DNA of 34,368 bases from Chloroflexota bacterium (GTDB taxonomy: Bacteria; Chloroflexota; Anaerolineae; Promineifilales; Promineifilaceae). Below the pieces are notes generated by a model, which saw nothing but the letters and a program-made list of their open reading frames with translations, made no database searches and was not told the DNA's origin. Shown here piece after piece: positions 7,655 to 15,703 of the stretch; the stretch's first letter is position 1, and the number at the start of each line of letters is the position of its first letter. A program made the position numbers and the translations under genes. Location of the stretch: the NCBI GenBank assembly GCA_022616275.1, contig JAKEFB010000153.1, positions 1 through 34,368 of the forward strand, given 5' to 3'.

Positions 7655-8431
7655 ATGGCCAAGAATATCCAACAGACAGCGCCCACAGTTGAACCCTCGG
7701 CCGATATTCTACCCGAACCAGAGCGCGGTTGGCGTTACGTGCGGGAGACATTGCCGGACGGCCGGGAACTATCTCGAATGGTCCCGCTTACACCCTACGA
7801 TTTCCTCAATCCTAAAGAAGGAGACGTAATGCCCCAGCGTCCTTTCCACGAACGGGCCACCCGCGACCTGGCCGACATGTTGCAGGCTTATTTTGCCGAT
7901 AACCCGAACATCACTGTCTTCCACGACCTGATCTTTAACTGGGACATCTCTGGCCTGGCTAACCCCTCACCTGACATTGCTGTGGTTCCTAACGTCCGCA
8001 ACCCCCAGGACATTGAAGGAGAATTTAACGTGGCGGTCGAGGGGACCCGGCCGATCCTGATCATTGAGGTCGTCTCTCCCCACTACCGCAAAGAAGACCG
8101 CCGGGACAAGGTCGAAATCTACGCCCAGGCCGGCGTCCAGGAGTACGTCATCCTCGACCGCTGGGAGCGGCGCGGCCAGACGGTCAACGAGGTCCTGGGC
8201 TACGAGCTGGAAGAGGGCCGCTACTGGCCTATTCCTCCTGACGACGACGGCTTCATCCTTTGCCGCACCGTCGGGCTGCGAATCGGGCTGGAAGAAGATC
8301 GCGCCGTCCTCCTCAACGCAACCACCGGCGAGCGTCTAAGGACTTACGCCGAAACAAAAGCCGCCCTGTCCGAGGCCGAAGCCCGCCTGGCCGCCCTGGA
8401 AGCAGAATTGCGGCAGCTACGGGAAAAGTAG
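7655..8431 (+). CDS. Uma2-family (DUF820) putative endonuclease
   Basis: A 258-aa member of the Uma2/DUF820 family, with the PD-(D/E)XK nuclease fold. Visible motifs are SPDIAVV (Asp about 107), PILIIEVVSPHYRKEDRRDK (Glu about 138, Lys about 152) and YAQAGVQEYVILD, the usual order of the family. The last 30 residues are a short charged coiled coil (ALSEAEARLAALEAELRQL). Uma2 proteins are abundant in Chloroflexota and Cyanobacteria; their substrate is unknown. The start is ATG 7655, with GGAGG seven bases upstream; the frame is open to 7577, but that extension would translate the hairpin repeat. The convergent neighbour ends 10 nt away. Confidence 0.88.
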   Translation: MAKNIQQTAPTVEPSADILPEPERGWRYVRETLPDGRELSRMVPLTPYDFLNPKEGDVMPQRPFHERATRDLADMLQAYFADNPNITVFHDLIFNWDISGLANPSPDIAVVPNVRNPQDIEGEFNVAVEGTRPILIIEVVSPHYRKEDRRDKVEIYAQAGVQEYVILDRWERRGQTVNEVLGYELEEGRYWPIPPDDDGFILCRTVGLRIGLEEDRAVLLNATTGERLRTYAETKAALSEAEARLAALEAELRQLREK

Positions 8432-8441
8432 CGCAGGCCGT

Positions 8442-11105
8442 CTAGCCAGTTAAGAGGCTCTCGATCAATCCCCGTTCCGCCGCCTCATCGGCTACCTCTC
8501 CATCCAGCCGGGCCGCCAGCAGCCTTTCCAGCAGCCGGCCGATCTCCGGCCCCGGTTTCAGCCCCATCGCCAGCAGGTCGTTACCATCCAGCGCCGGCCG
8601 CACCTGCCGCCACTCCCGTTGGTAACGCTCAATCTGCTGCCCGGCCGGTGACGCTTGCCCCACGGCCGCCAGCGCCGTCAGCAGCACCCGGGCTGGGTGC
8701 TGCCGCAGCCTCTTGACCACCTGGCTCGGCCTGGCCCCGGCCGGCAACGTCTCCAGGTCGTGCAGCAAGGTCCGCACCGCCGTCATGTCGTCACGCGTGC
8801 TGCGCCGCACCTTCAGCCGGTCCATCACCGCCTCCTGGACCTCCGCCGGCAGCGGCGCCATCCACAAGGCAAAATAGACGAAAGTCGGCGGCCCGCCGGC
8901 CAGCGCTTCCTGCCACACCGGGTCGTCCAGGAGTCGCCGCAGCCGGGTAAAGCTTCCGGCCACCGGCTCCTGCCAGGCCAGCCCCGGGTGAATCCGGGCC
9001 ATCACCCCCAGCTCAGCCAGCCGCTCCATAATCGGCAGCGGCTCGGCCTCTTCCAGAGCAAATTCAATTTCGTGGCGAATCCGGTCCCCCGTCACCCGGT
9101 CCAGCACCGGTAGGGCCGCTGCCATCAGCTCGGCCGTACGCGTCTCAATACGAAACCCAAGCCGTTGCTCCAGGCGCACCGCCCGCAAAATTCGCGTCGG
9201 GTCGTCAATAAAGCTCAGGCTGTGCAGCACCCGGATCAACCCCTGCTCCAGGTCGCGTCGGCCGCCATAAAAGTCCAATAACTCCCCCAGGTGCGCCCCG
9301 TCCAGCCGGATGGCCAGCGTGTTAATCGTAAAGTCCCGCCGGTGCAGATCCAGCTTAATCGAGCCCCGCTCCACTTCCGGCAGGGCCGACGGCTGGTTGT
9401 AAAACTCCGTCCGGGCGGTGACAAAATCTACCGACTGCGGCGTGCCCATACTGTCGGCCGCGCCGATGGTCTGCCAGACGGCCGGCGAGAGCAGCCACTT
9501 GGCCGTGCCAAAACGGGCGTGGCTGCGCACCTCGCCGCCATACTGCTTCCGCAAGGCCCGTACCAGGCGGATAGCGTCTCCCTCCACCACCATATCAATG
9601 TCGGTCGAAGGCTTATCCAGCAACAGGTCACGCACCAGCCCGCCGACAAAGTAGAGCGGCATTTCCATCGCGCCGGCCACCTCACTCACCTTCTGGACCA
9701 TCTGCCACAGCGCCGGGGGCCACGACCGGGCCATCAACTGGCGCATGTCCGGCTGGCCGGCGCTCCTGGCCGGCTCGGTCAGCAGGTTAATCACGTCGGT
9801 CCGGGTAACGATGCCAATCAACCGGCCGGCCGTGGCCTCTTCGCCGTTTGGCCCGCCATCTGGCGAACCAGCTTGCCCGCTTTCGGCCACTACCGGGATC
9901 TGCCCCCAGCCTTCCTCAATCATCAGCCGTTGCACCTGCTCTACCGAGTCCGACGGCCGGACCGTTACCAGGCCGGCGCGCATCACCTGGCTCACCGGCA
10001 TCCGCTCCAGCTTGTGGCTCATCGCCCGGTCCACGGCCCGCCGCGTCAGCAGCCCCACCAGCCGGCCGCTGGTGGCGTCTACCACCGGGTAGCCCTCGTG
10101 GCCAAAGCGCTGCATCCGGGCCGCCGCCTCACCCACCGTGGCCGTGTCCGGCAGCGTTTGCACCCCGTAAGACATAATCTCGGCCACCCTGGCCATCGGC
10201 CGGACTGCCTGGGGCAGCAGCTCCATCACCTGGGCCCGAACGCCGGCCAACTCCCGGTCCATCACCGTCGCCGCCGCCGCCCGGCTGTGGCCGCCGCCGC
10301 CCAGCGCCCGGGCAATCACCGACACGTCTACGTTGTCGCTGTTGCTACGGGCCACCAGTTGGACGTGATTATGCTTCAGTTGGACCAGCAAAAACATACC
10401 GTCGGGCGTCAGGGCGTCGCGCAGGCGGTGAGCCACCGCCGAAATCTCGCCTTCAAAGCCGGCCGGGGCTTCCACCGCCGCTACCAGCACTGACCGGCCG
10501 CCCACTTTGACCCACTCGACTGCCGCCTGTAGTCGCTCATATAACACCCGCTGCTCGTCAGACAGGGGAATGTTCAGGAAGCGGCGCACCACTGCCAGTT
10601 GCGCCCCCTGCTCCACCAGCCAGGCAGCCGCCTGCACGTCCCGCGCCGTCGTCGTGTCGTACAGCAGTGAGCCGGTATCCTCGTGAATACCAAGCAGCAA
10701 CAGCGTGGCCTCATTGCAGCTCAGGCTGAGGCCGGCGGCCTGCAATTTTTCCACCAGTAGCGTCGTCGTCGCCCCCACCAGGCCCACCTGGTACGTCCAG
10801 CTCGGCTCCGGCTGGCTGACCTCGTGATGGTCTATAACCTTAACCTGGGTTTTGTCCGGCCGCAGGCCGCGCACGCTGGGCAGCGACGTTGTATCCACCA
10901 GGATCACCCGCTCGATCCGCCGCCGCTGCCAGTCGCCTGGCCGGACGAAGGCGAAGGCGTCCCAGTAAAGCGTCAGGAACTGGTGGACGTTGCGGTTGAC
11001 GCGCCAGGAAAGCAGTGGCGCCCCCTCCGGGTACAGCCGGTGAGCCGCGTGCTGCGAAGCCACCGCGTCAAAGTCGGCGTTTTCGTGCGTCAGAATGATT
11101 AACAT
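8442..11105 (-). CDS. DHH / CBS / poly(A) polymerase fusion, CCA- or A-adding tRNA nucleotidyltransferase
   Basis: An 887-aa fusion. The DHH phosphoesterase domain has HENADFDAVAS at 7-17, DTTS near 71 and DHH at 92-94, and a DHHA1 domain has ALGGGGHSRAAAA near 270. Two CBS domains lie at about 305-440, the second interrupted by a Gly/Ser/Glu-rich loop. A class II nucleotidyltransferase head has VGGLVRD and DIDMVVEGD at about 482-508 and RRDFTINTLAIR near 588, with RNA-binding tails after it. The head should add A or CCA to tRNA 3' ends; the DHH part may trim RNA and the CBS pair may sense adenine nucleotides. This architecture is known from Aquifex-like, deltaproteobacterial and Chloroflexota proteins. 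It has no Shine-Dalgarno, but TATAAT ends 6 nt before the ATG. Confidence 0.92.
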   Translation of the reverse strand: MLIILTHENADFDAVASQHAAHRLYPEGAPLLSWRVNRNVHQFLTLYWDAFAFVRPGDWQRRRIERVILVDTTSLPSVRGLRPDKTQVKVIDHHEVSQPEPSWTYQVGLVGATTTLLVEKLQAAGLSLSCNEATLLLLGIHEDTGSLLYDTTTARDVQAAAWLVEQGAQLAVVRRFLNIPLSDEQRVLYERLQAAVEWVKVGGRSVLVAAVEAPAGFEGEISAVAHRLRDALTPDGMFLLVQLKHNHVQLVARSNSDNVDVSVIARALGGGGHSRAAAATVMDRELAGVRAQVMELLPQAVRPMARVAEIMSYGVQTLPDTATVGEAAARMQRFGHEGYPVVDATSGRLVGLLTRRAVDRAMSHKLERMPVSQVMRAGLVTVRPSDSVEQVQRLMIEEGWGQIPVVAESGQAGSPDGGPNGEEATAGRLIGIVTRTDVINLLTEPARSAGQPDMRQLMARSWPPALWQMVQKVSEVAGAMEMPLYFVGGLVRDLLLDKPSTDIDMVVEGDAIRLVRALRKQYGGEVRSHARFGTAKWLLSPAVWQTIGAADSMGTPQSVDFVTARTEFYNQPSALPEVERGSIKLDLHRRDFTINTLAIRLDGAHLGELLDFYGGRRDLEQGLIRVLHSLSFIDDPTRILRAVRLEQRLGFRIETRTAELMAAALPVLDRVTGDRIRHEIEFALEEAEPLPIMERLAELGVMARIHPGLAWQEPVAGSFTRLRRLLDDPVWQEALAGGPPTFVYFALWMAPLPAEVQEAVMDRLKVRRSTRDDMTAVRTLLHDLETLPAGARPSQVVKRLRQHPARVLLTALAAVGQASPAGQQIERYQREWRQVRPALDGNDLLAMGLKPGPEIGRLLERLLAARLDGEVADEAAERGLIESLLTG

Positions 11106-11111
11106 GAGAAA

Positions 11112-11120
11112 ATTATACCA
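11112..11120 (-). promoter_or_regulatory. Extended -10 promoter, leaderless start of the DHH/CBS/PAP gene
   Basis: On the minus strand, TGGTATAAT is a perfect TATAAT with an extended TGn. It is followed by only six bases (TTTCTC) before the ATG at 11105. Transcription should therefore start at or within a base or two of the start codon. No convincing -35 is visible, as is usual with an extended -10. Confidence 0.65.
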
Positions 11121-11136
11121 CTCAACTACTTGAGTA

Positions 11137-11184
11137 ACTGGGTAATTGGGTAATTACCTGATTACTTAATTACCCAACTACCCC
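11137..11184. repeat. TAATTACC degenerate inverted array
   Basis: GGGTAATTGGGTAAT (11140-11154) and ATTACTTAATTACCC (11161-11175) pair with two mismatches around a 6-nt loop. Flanking words continue the same theme. It lies between divergent genes. Related arrays are at 15654-15693, 26011-26060 and, more weakly, 30217-30262. Confidence 0.65.
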
Positions 11185-11214
11185 TTTTTCATTTTCCGGT
11201 TTACAATGTGGTTT

Positions 11215-12441
11215 ATGGTACGCGTCAACGAGTTGCAAAACCTGGACCCGGCCGCCTGGACCGCCCTGCTGGTCCGCGAGCTGGACGCCCCGGACATTGT
11301 GGTAACAGAGGTGGCCGAAGAACGGCTGGGCAACGGCCGCCACCTGACGCGCTACCTGTTGTCCCTGGCCGGCTACGCCGAGCTGACAACGCTGGTGGGC
11401 AAACAGACCAACGCCGCTGAAGCCCAGTTTTACCAGGAGCTGGCCGGGTCGCTGGCTTTCCTCGTACCCCGCTGCTGGTTCAGCCACGTCGCTGGCGACC
11501 AGAGCTGGGTCCTCCTGGACGAAGTCCATAACGACTGGCCGGCCGACTCCTGGACGGAAGGCGACGTGGAGGAGATCGTCGGCGACATGGCCGCTCTTCA
11601 CGCCGTCTTTTGGGGCCAGGAAGAAGAACTGGCCCAATTAGGCTGGCGTTCGCCGTTCGCCAGCCAGCCAGCCCCGGCCGCCGCCTTCAACAGCCGGGGG
11701 GCTGCCCGGCGCAATGGTGCCCACCGGCCGGCCCCCCGCTTCGAGCGCGGCCGGCGGCCACTGATTTCCGATCACGCTATTCGCAGCGCCGGCCGGCTGG
11801 CCCCCCAGCTCATCAAGGCTGCCGCCGGCCTGGAGATGATTCGCGCCGTGGGCGGCTGGCCTGGCGTGATTAAAGAGAAACACCTCGCCGCCGTGGCCGA
11901 CCTGATTGACGACCCGCTGCCAATGCTCTACCCGCTACGCCTCTTGCCTGCCACCCTGCTCCACGGCGATCTGTCTATTGACCACTGGCACATCACCCTC
12001 TTCAACGAGCGCCGGCTGCTGGACTGGCAAAAAGCCACCTGCGGCCCGGCCGTCGCCGACCTGGTTAATTTTATTGAGCAGTTTGACCTGTTGGAAAGCG
12101 AAGCGGGGGGCTGGCGCGGCCGCTGCCGCTGGCCGGCCACCGAAGAAACAATGATAGACGGCTATATGCTGGCCATGCACCGGGCGCTGGGCGAGCGCTT
12201 TAACGCCACGGCCACCCGCCGGGCCATTCCATCCGCCCGCTGCCTCTACGTCCTCACCACCTGGCTGACTCGTTTTGCCGACTGGTTCCAACACCTGCCG
12301 GCCAGCCAGCACACCTGGCAAACGCTGAACAAGATGGACGACGACGAACTGGCCGAGGCCGGTTTTTCCCAGATAGTCGGACTGCGCCCTTATCTGGCCG
12401 GGGTGTTTGAGCGGTTCTGGACCGCTTACAAGGCATTGTAG
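11215..12441 (+). CDS. Aminoglycoside phosphotransferase/choline kinase-like protein
   Basis: About 408 aa with the APH-type kinase fold. The C-lobe catalytic loop reads LLHGDLSIDHWHITLF and the metal-binding segment RLLDWQKATCGPAVADLVNF. His-Gly-Asp is intact, but the Asn five residues after the Asp (HGDxxxxN) is His here, so metal binding is altered and the substrate or activity is uncertain. An Ala/Arg-rich insertion sits in mid-protein (about 165-200). The family phosphorylates small hydroxylated molecules; a resistance role cannot be assumed. No Shine-Dalgarno is present. TACAAT (11202-11207) ends 7 nt before ATG 11215, which favours a leaderless start there; an ATG at 11206 overlaps that box. 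Confidence 0.75.
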   Translation: MVRVNELQNLDPAAWTALLVRELDAPDIVVTEVAEERLGNGRHLTRYLLSLAGYAELTTLVGKQTNAAEAQFYQELAGSLAFLVPRCWFSHVAGDQSWVLLDEVHNDWPADSWTEGDVEEIVGDMAALHAVFWGQEEELAQLGWRSPFASQPAPAAAFNSRGAARRNGAHRPAPRFERGRRPLISDHAIRSAGRLAPQLIKAAAGLEMIRAVGGWPGVIKEKHLAAVADLIDDPLPMLYPLRLLPATLLHGDLSIDHWHITLFNERRLLDWQKATCGPAVADLVNFIEQFDLLESEAGGWRGRCRWPATEETMIDGYMLAMHRALGERFNATATRRAIPSARCLYVLTTWLTRFADWFQHLPASQHTWQTLNKMDDDELAEAGFSQIVGLRPYLAGVFERFWTAYKAL

Positions 12442-12448
12442 TCACTGA

Positions 12449-12479
12449 ACGTTGGCCACTGCCAAGCAGTGGCCAACGT
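12449..12479. terminator. 13-bp perfect hairpin after the APH-like gene
   Basis: ACGTTGGCCACTG (12449-12461), loop CCAAG, exact complement CAGTGGCCAACGT (12467-12479). There is no U-tract, so it may be an attenuator, an mRNA-stabilising hairpin or a pause. Its right arm contains the GTG (12469) that would otherwise be the longest start for the next gene, which argues for a start further downstream. Confidence 0.5.
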
Positions 12480-12498
12480 CTCGCAAGGAAACCTGACG

Positions 12499-13023
12499 TT
12501 GTCCCTCCTGGTGGAGTCTGTCCGCTTTGCCCTGGCCGTGGTTTTAATGGTTGTCGGCCTGGTCGGTGTCGTCGTTCCCATTGTGCCCGGCATGGCCCTC
12601 ATCTGGCTCAGCGTCCTCGCTTACGCCGTCCTGGAAGGTTTCAAAGCTATTGACCCCCTGACCTTCGCCGTTCTGACCCTTATTGCCCTGGTGACAGGCA
12701 CGTCCGACATCTGGATGTCCGTCTTGGGTGCGAAAAAGGGCGGCGCGGCCGGCTGCTCCTTCGTCTACGGCTTCATTGGCGCGATTATTGGCTTCTTCCT
12801 TCTGGGGGCACTGCTCCCCGTGATTGGCAACCTCTTCGGTGGCATTATCGGTTACGCGCTGGGCATCCTCCTGGGGGAATATCAGAAGCACCGCGACTGG
12901 AATATGGCCCTCAAAGCCAGCCTGGGCGGCGTGGCCGGCTGGGGCGTGGCCACCGCCCTCCAACTGGGCGGTGGGCTGTTGATGATCCTGATCTTTATCT
13001 GGCAGGTTTTGTCGTATCAGTAG
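12499..13023 (+). CDS. DUF456 family membrane protein
   Basis: A small, almost wholly hydrophobic protein (about 174 aa) with at least four membrane helices, among them ALAVVLMVVGLVGVVVPIVP, FVYGFIGAIIGFFLLGALLP, GNLFGGIIGYALGILLGEY and a C-terminal LLMILIFIW segment. The PIVPG motif after helix 1, the Gly-rich FGGIIGY stretch and the LLGEY end of that helix are the hallmark of DUF456. The function is unknown. Start choice: GTG 12469 lies inside a 13-bp hairpin and has no ribosome-binding site, whereas TTG 12499 follows AAGGA at 9 nt; the first 30 nt are therefore doubtful. It is followed 39 nt later by another small membrane protein. Confidence 0.82.
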   Translation: MSLLVESVRFALAVVLMVVGLVGVVVPIVPGMALIWLSVLAYAVLEGFKAIDPLTFAVLTLIALVTGTSDIWMSVLGAKKGGAAGCSFVYGFIGAIIGFFLLGALLPVIGNLFGGIIGYALGILLGEYQKHRDWNMALKASLGGVAGWGVATALQLGGGLLMILIFIWQVLSYQ

Positions 13024-13062
13024 CGCGATTTTGGAAATTGCGGCTACTCTATAGGGAACTTG

Positions 13063-13464
13063 ATGACCGCTGAAGACTTACGAACTCTCCTATTGATTCT
13101 AGGGGCCATGATGCTGAGCGGCCTATTGCTGGGCACGCTGCTGCTCGCTCTGGCCGTCCGCCAAGTGCGCCAGATAGACATCCCCCCGGACGCTGGCCTG
13201 GCCGACACCCTGCACCTGACTCCTCTTCTCGTCGTCCTGGCTATTGACCTGCTAGACCTGGGCCTGGATGTCCTGGCCGCCCCGGTCTCCTGGGTCATCC
13301 TGGACCGCCTGGGGCTGAAGGCGCTGCGGGGCATTTCCGTAGTTGAGGCGTTGATCCCCGTCACCCAGTTTATCCCCACCCTGACCCTGGCCTGGCTTGC
13401 CGTCCGCCTCTTCGGCATCCGCTCCGGCGGCCCCGGAACGAAGATTATTGATCAATACCGTTAG
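13063..13464 (+). CDS. Small membrane protein, unknown
   Basis: A 133-aa protein with hydrophobic segments at about 7-32 (LRTLLLILGAMMLSGLLLGT), about 55-80 (LLVVLAIDLLDLGLDVLAAP) and about 90-115 (VVEALIPVTQFIPTLTLAWL), probably three membrane helices. I do not recognise a family. The start is ATG 13063, with AGGGA five bases upstream; a TTG one codon earlier is in frame. It probably shares a transcript with the DUF456 gene, and the unit ends at the hairpin 13464-13504. Confidence 0.7.
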   Translation: MTAEDLRTLLLILGAMMLSGLLLGTLLLALAVRQVRQIDIPPDAGLADTLHLTPLLVVLAIDLLDLGLDVLAAPVSWVILDRLGLKALRGISVVEALIPVTQFIPTLTLAWLAVRLFGIRSGGPGTKIIDQYR

Positions 13465-13504
13465 GGGAGGGGCAAGGTTACAGAAATAACCTTGCCCTCC
13501 CCCC
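13464..13504. terminator. Bidirectional terminator between convergent genes
   Basis: GGGCAAGGTTA (13470-13480) and TAACCTTGCCC (13487-13497) form an 11-bp perfect stem with a 6-nt loop, extended by G-rich and C-rich flanks. It separates the plus-strand membrane-protein unit from the minus-strand M42 unit. No long T-run is present, so it may be only a weak intrinsic terminator. Confidence 0.6.
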
Positions 13505-14496
13505 TATAATTCAATCGGCCGTCCGAGTATTTCCACCAACAGTTTGACCGAGTTCTCCACGTCGGCCGCGTCCACTATCTCGCTCTGGCTATGGACGTAG
13601 CGACAGGGAATAGAAATGCAGCCGGCTGCACAGCCGGCGCTGGCAATTTGCATGGCCCGGGCGTCAGTCGAGCCCCCTTCCAGGACCTCTAACTGGTATG
13701 GAATGCCAGCCTCCTCGGCCCGTGCCCGCATCACCCGTACTAGGCCGGCGTGGGAAATCATTCCCGCATCCTTGACCTTGATCGCCGGCCCATCCCCCAG
13801 GCCCACGGCCATCGTCCGCCCCTCCGGCGTATCGCCGGTTCCGGTCACGTCCAGGGCAATGCCCACGTCCGCATTCAAGGCGTTGGCCGCCGTCTGCGCT
13901 CCCCGCGTCCCGACTTCTTCCTGGACGCTGAAGACAAAATAAACGTCGTGCGGCGTTTTCTTTAACCGCTTCAGAGCCTCAATGCCGACGACACAACCGA
14001 TGCGGTCGTCCATGCTCTTGGCCACCAGCTGGCTGCCCTGGGCCAGGAAGGAACGCTTGAAGCCGGCCGCCGCTCCCACCTCGATAGGGCAATCGTCCCG
14101 GCTGGTGGCCCCCACGTCAATGTAATGCTTATCCAGCCCGTGGACCTTGTCCCGGCCGTCCAGCTTCTCGCTGTAAACCACGCCCACCGTGCCGTCGGCA
14201 AACTGAACACGGGCGCCCATCAAGTTGTGCGGGAAGACGCCGCCAATATTAGTAAAGCGCAAAAAGCCCTTTTCCGTGATGTGAGTGATCATGACGCCAA
14301 TCTCGTCCATGTGCGCCGCCACCATCACCTTCAGGCCGTCGCCGTCACCCTTCTTGCGGGCAATCAGGTTGCCCAGAGCATCCACCCAGATCTCGTCGGC
14401 GTAAGCCTCGATCTCTGCCTGGATCACTTCCCGCATCCCATCCTCAAACCCGGATGGCCCATATGCTTCAACCAGCTTTTGAATCAATTCGTTCAT
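13504..14496 (-). CDS. M42 family metallo-aminopeptidase (copy 1)
   Basis: A 330-aa cytosolic co-catalytic zinc peptidase of the M42/TET family. The metal and catalytic residues are in order: AAHMDEIG (His about 62), KSMDDRIG (bridging Asp), VQEEVG (general base and ligand Glu), ALDVTG (Asp) and CRYVHS (C-terminal His). M42 enzymes form dodecamers that trim peptides produced by the proteasome or other proteases. The start is ATG 14496, with GAGGA five bases upstream; the frame opens at 14514. It is the last of three M42 genes in a row on this strand. The length is typical. Confidence 0.9.
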   Translation of the reverse strand: MNELIQKLVEAYGPSGFEDGMREVIQAEIEAYADEIWVDALGNLIARKKGDGDGLKVMVAAHMDEIGVMITHITEKGFLRFTNIGGVFPHNLMGARVQFADGTVGVVYSEKLDGRDKVHGLDKHYIDVGATSRDDCPIEVGAAAGFKRSFLAQGSQLVAKSMDDRIGCVVGIEALKRLKKTPHDVYFVFSVQEEVGTRGAQTAANALNADVGIALDVTGTGDTPEGRTMAVGLGDGPAIKVKDAGMISHAGLVRVMRARAEEAGIPYQLEVLEGGSTDARAMQIASAGCAAGCISIPCRYVHSQSEIVDAADVENSVKLLVEILGRPIEL

Positions 14497-14530
14497 TGCC
14501 GTCCTCAGTGTCATTTGTATAGAGCGCCCA

Positions 14531-14590
14531 TAAACGCGGACAAACGCTGATTTTATTTCTTATCTGCGCTATCTGCGTTCATCGGCGTCC
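14531..14590. repeat. Degenerate GCG-containing inverted array between M42 genes
   Basis: AAACGCGGACAAACGCTGAT on the left and the ATCTGCGCTATCTGCGTTCA/TCGGCGT words on the right are near reverse complements, giving a long imperfect hairpin. It has the same construction as the other intergenic arrays and is closest in wording to 20742-20796. Confidence 0.5.
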
Positions 14591-14598
14591 CATTTTTT

Positions 14599-15639
14599 TC
14601 ATCCATCTCGCCTGATCAGGTTCGGTGTCAGGGTCCGTAAGGTAGCGTCGGCCAATTTGACTAGATTGGCGTAATCGTCCAGGTGTACCATCGAAACGGG
14701 GCTGTGCAAGTAGCGGACCGGCACGGCCAGCGTGGCCACCGGTACGCCAGCCTGGGCGCTTTGAACGGCTCCGGTGTTAGTCCCGCCGCCACCCGGCTGC
14801 CGGATCTGGAAGGGAATCTCCTTGGCCGCAGCCGTGCGGGTGATGTGGGCCACCAGGCGCGGGTCCTGGATAGCGTTGGCATCCATCACGTAGACCGACG
14901 CGCCGCGCCCCAGGCTTACATTCGGGCTGACGTCCCGCTTATTGGGCAAGTCGTGGGCCGGCGTGCATTCCAGGATGAGTGCCGCATCCGGCCGGACAGC
15001 GTAGGCGGCCACCCTGGCCCCCCGCAGCCCGACCTCCTCCTGGACGGTGAAAGCGGCTACCAGGTCAAACGGATAGCGCTCGCCCCGTAGCAACTCAACC
15101 AGCACGGCGCACCCAACCCGGTTGTCCAGCGCCTTGCCAATGGCCACCCGGTCCAGCTCCTCATACTCGGTCACAAAGACCACCGGGTCGCCCACCTCCA
15201 CCTTGCGCGCCGCCTCGTCCTTCTTCTTAGCCCCAATGTCTATGCGCATATTGTCTGCCTTGACCACGCTGTTCCGCTGGTCCCCTCGGAGTAAATGCAG
15301 CGGCCGGGCGCCAATCACCCCGGTCAGGCGCTGCGGACCAACCTGGACCACCTTGCCCAGCAGGGCGCGGTCGTCAAAGCCGCCGACCTCTTCAAACTTA
15401 AGCGTGCCGTCGCTGTCCGCCTCGGTGACCACCAGGCCCACCTCGTCCATATGCGCGTCCACCATAATCCGCAGATCCGATTCGCCCGTGCCCTTGCGGG
15501 TGGCGATGAGGTTACCCATCGTATCCACCCGCCATTCGTCCACAGAATCGGCAATCAGGTCACGGATCAGCCGGCGGACCTCTTTCTCAAAGCCAGACAC
15601 GCCGCTGGCTTCGGACAGTTGTTTCAGTAGTTCGTTCAT
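14599..15639 (-). CDS. M42 family metallo-aminopeptidase (copy 2)
   Basis: A 346-aa paralogue. DAHMDEVG (His about 63), KALDNRVG, VQEEVG and VRYLHS match the M42 metal sites, but the Asp that normally follows the sixth strand (DVT in copies 1 and 3) is Glu here (LILECTPAHD). This is a conservative change that may alter metal choice or mark a different subfamily. The start is the first ATG; upstream there is no good Shine-Dalgarno, only the tail of a 40-bp palindrome. The middle member of the three-gene M42 run, it probably forms its own or mixed oligomers with a different side-chain preference. Confidence 0.88.
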   Translation of the reverse strand: MNELLKQLSEASGVSGFEKEVRRLIRDLIADSVDEWRVDTMGNLIATRKGTGESDLRIMVDAHMDEVGLVVTEADSDGTLKFEEVGGFDDRALLGKVVQVGPQRLTGVIGARPLHLLRGDQRNSVVKADNMRIDIGAKKKDEAARKVEVGDPVVFVTEYEELDRVAIGKALDNRVGCAVLVELLRGERYPFDLVAAFTVQEEVGLRGARVAAYAVRPDAALILECTPAHDLPNKRDVSPNVSLGRGASVYVMDANAIQDPRLVAHITRTAAAKEIPFQIRQPGGGGTNTGAVQSAQAGVPVATLAVPVRYLHSPVSMVHLDDYANLVKLADATLRTLTPNLIRRDG

Positions 15640-15653
15640 TCGCTGTCAACTTT

Positions 15654-15693
15654 GTAATTAAGTAATTGGGTAATTACCCAATTACTTAATTAC
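15654..15693. repeat. Perfect 40-bp palindrome of TAATTACC words
   Basis: Every base from 15654 to 15693 pairs with its mirror position; the centre is GGGTAATTACCC, and arms of GTAATTAAGTAATT lead out of it. It is the cleanest of the TAATTACC arrays. It lies between the stop of M42 copy 3 and the start of M42 copy 2, just upstream of the latter. Confidence 0.85.
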
Positions 15694-15703
15694 CCCAATT
15701 ACC

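Noticed and set aside
9291-10493. 400-aa plus-strand frame opposite the DHH/CBS/PAP gene
   Set aside because: Its composition is His/Arg/Pro/Gln-rich shadow sequence, and the minus strand carries conserved motifs throughout.
11186-11190. T-run near 11186 as intrinsic terminator of the TAATTACC array
   Set aside because: The stem is imperfect and 10 nt away from the Ts, and no gene ends there on the plus strand.
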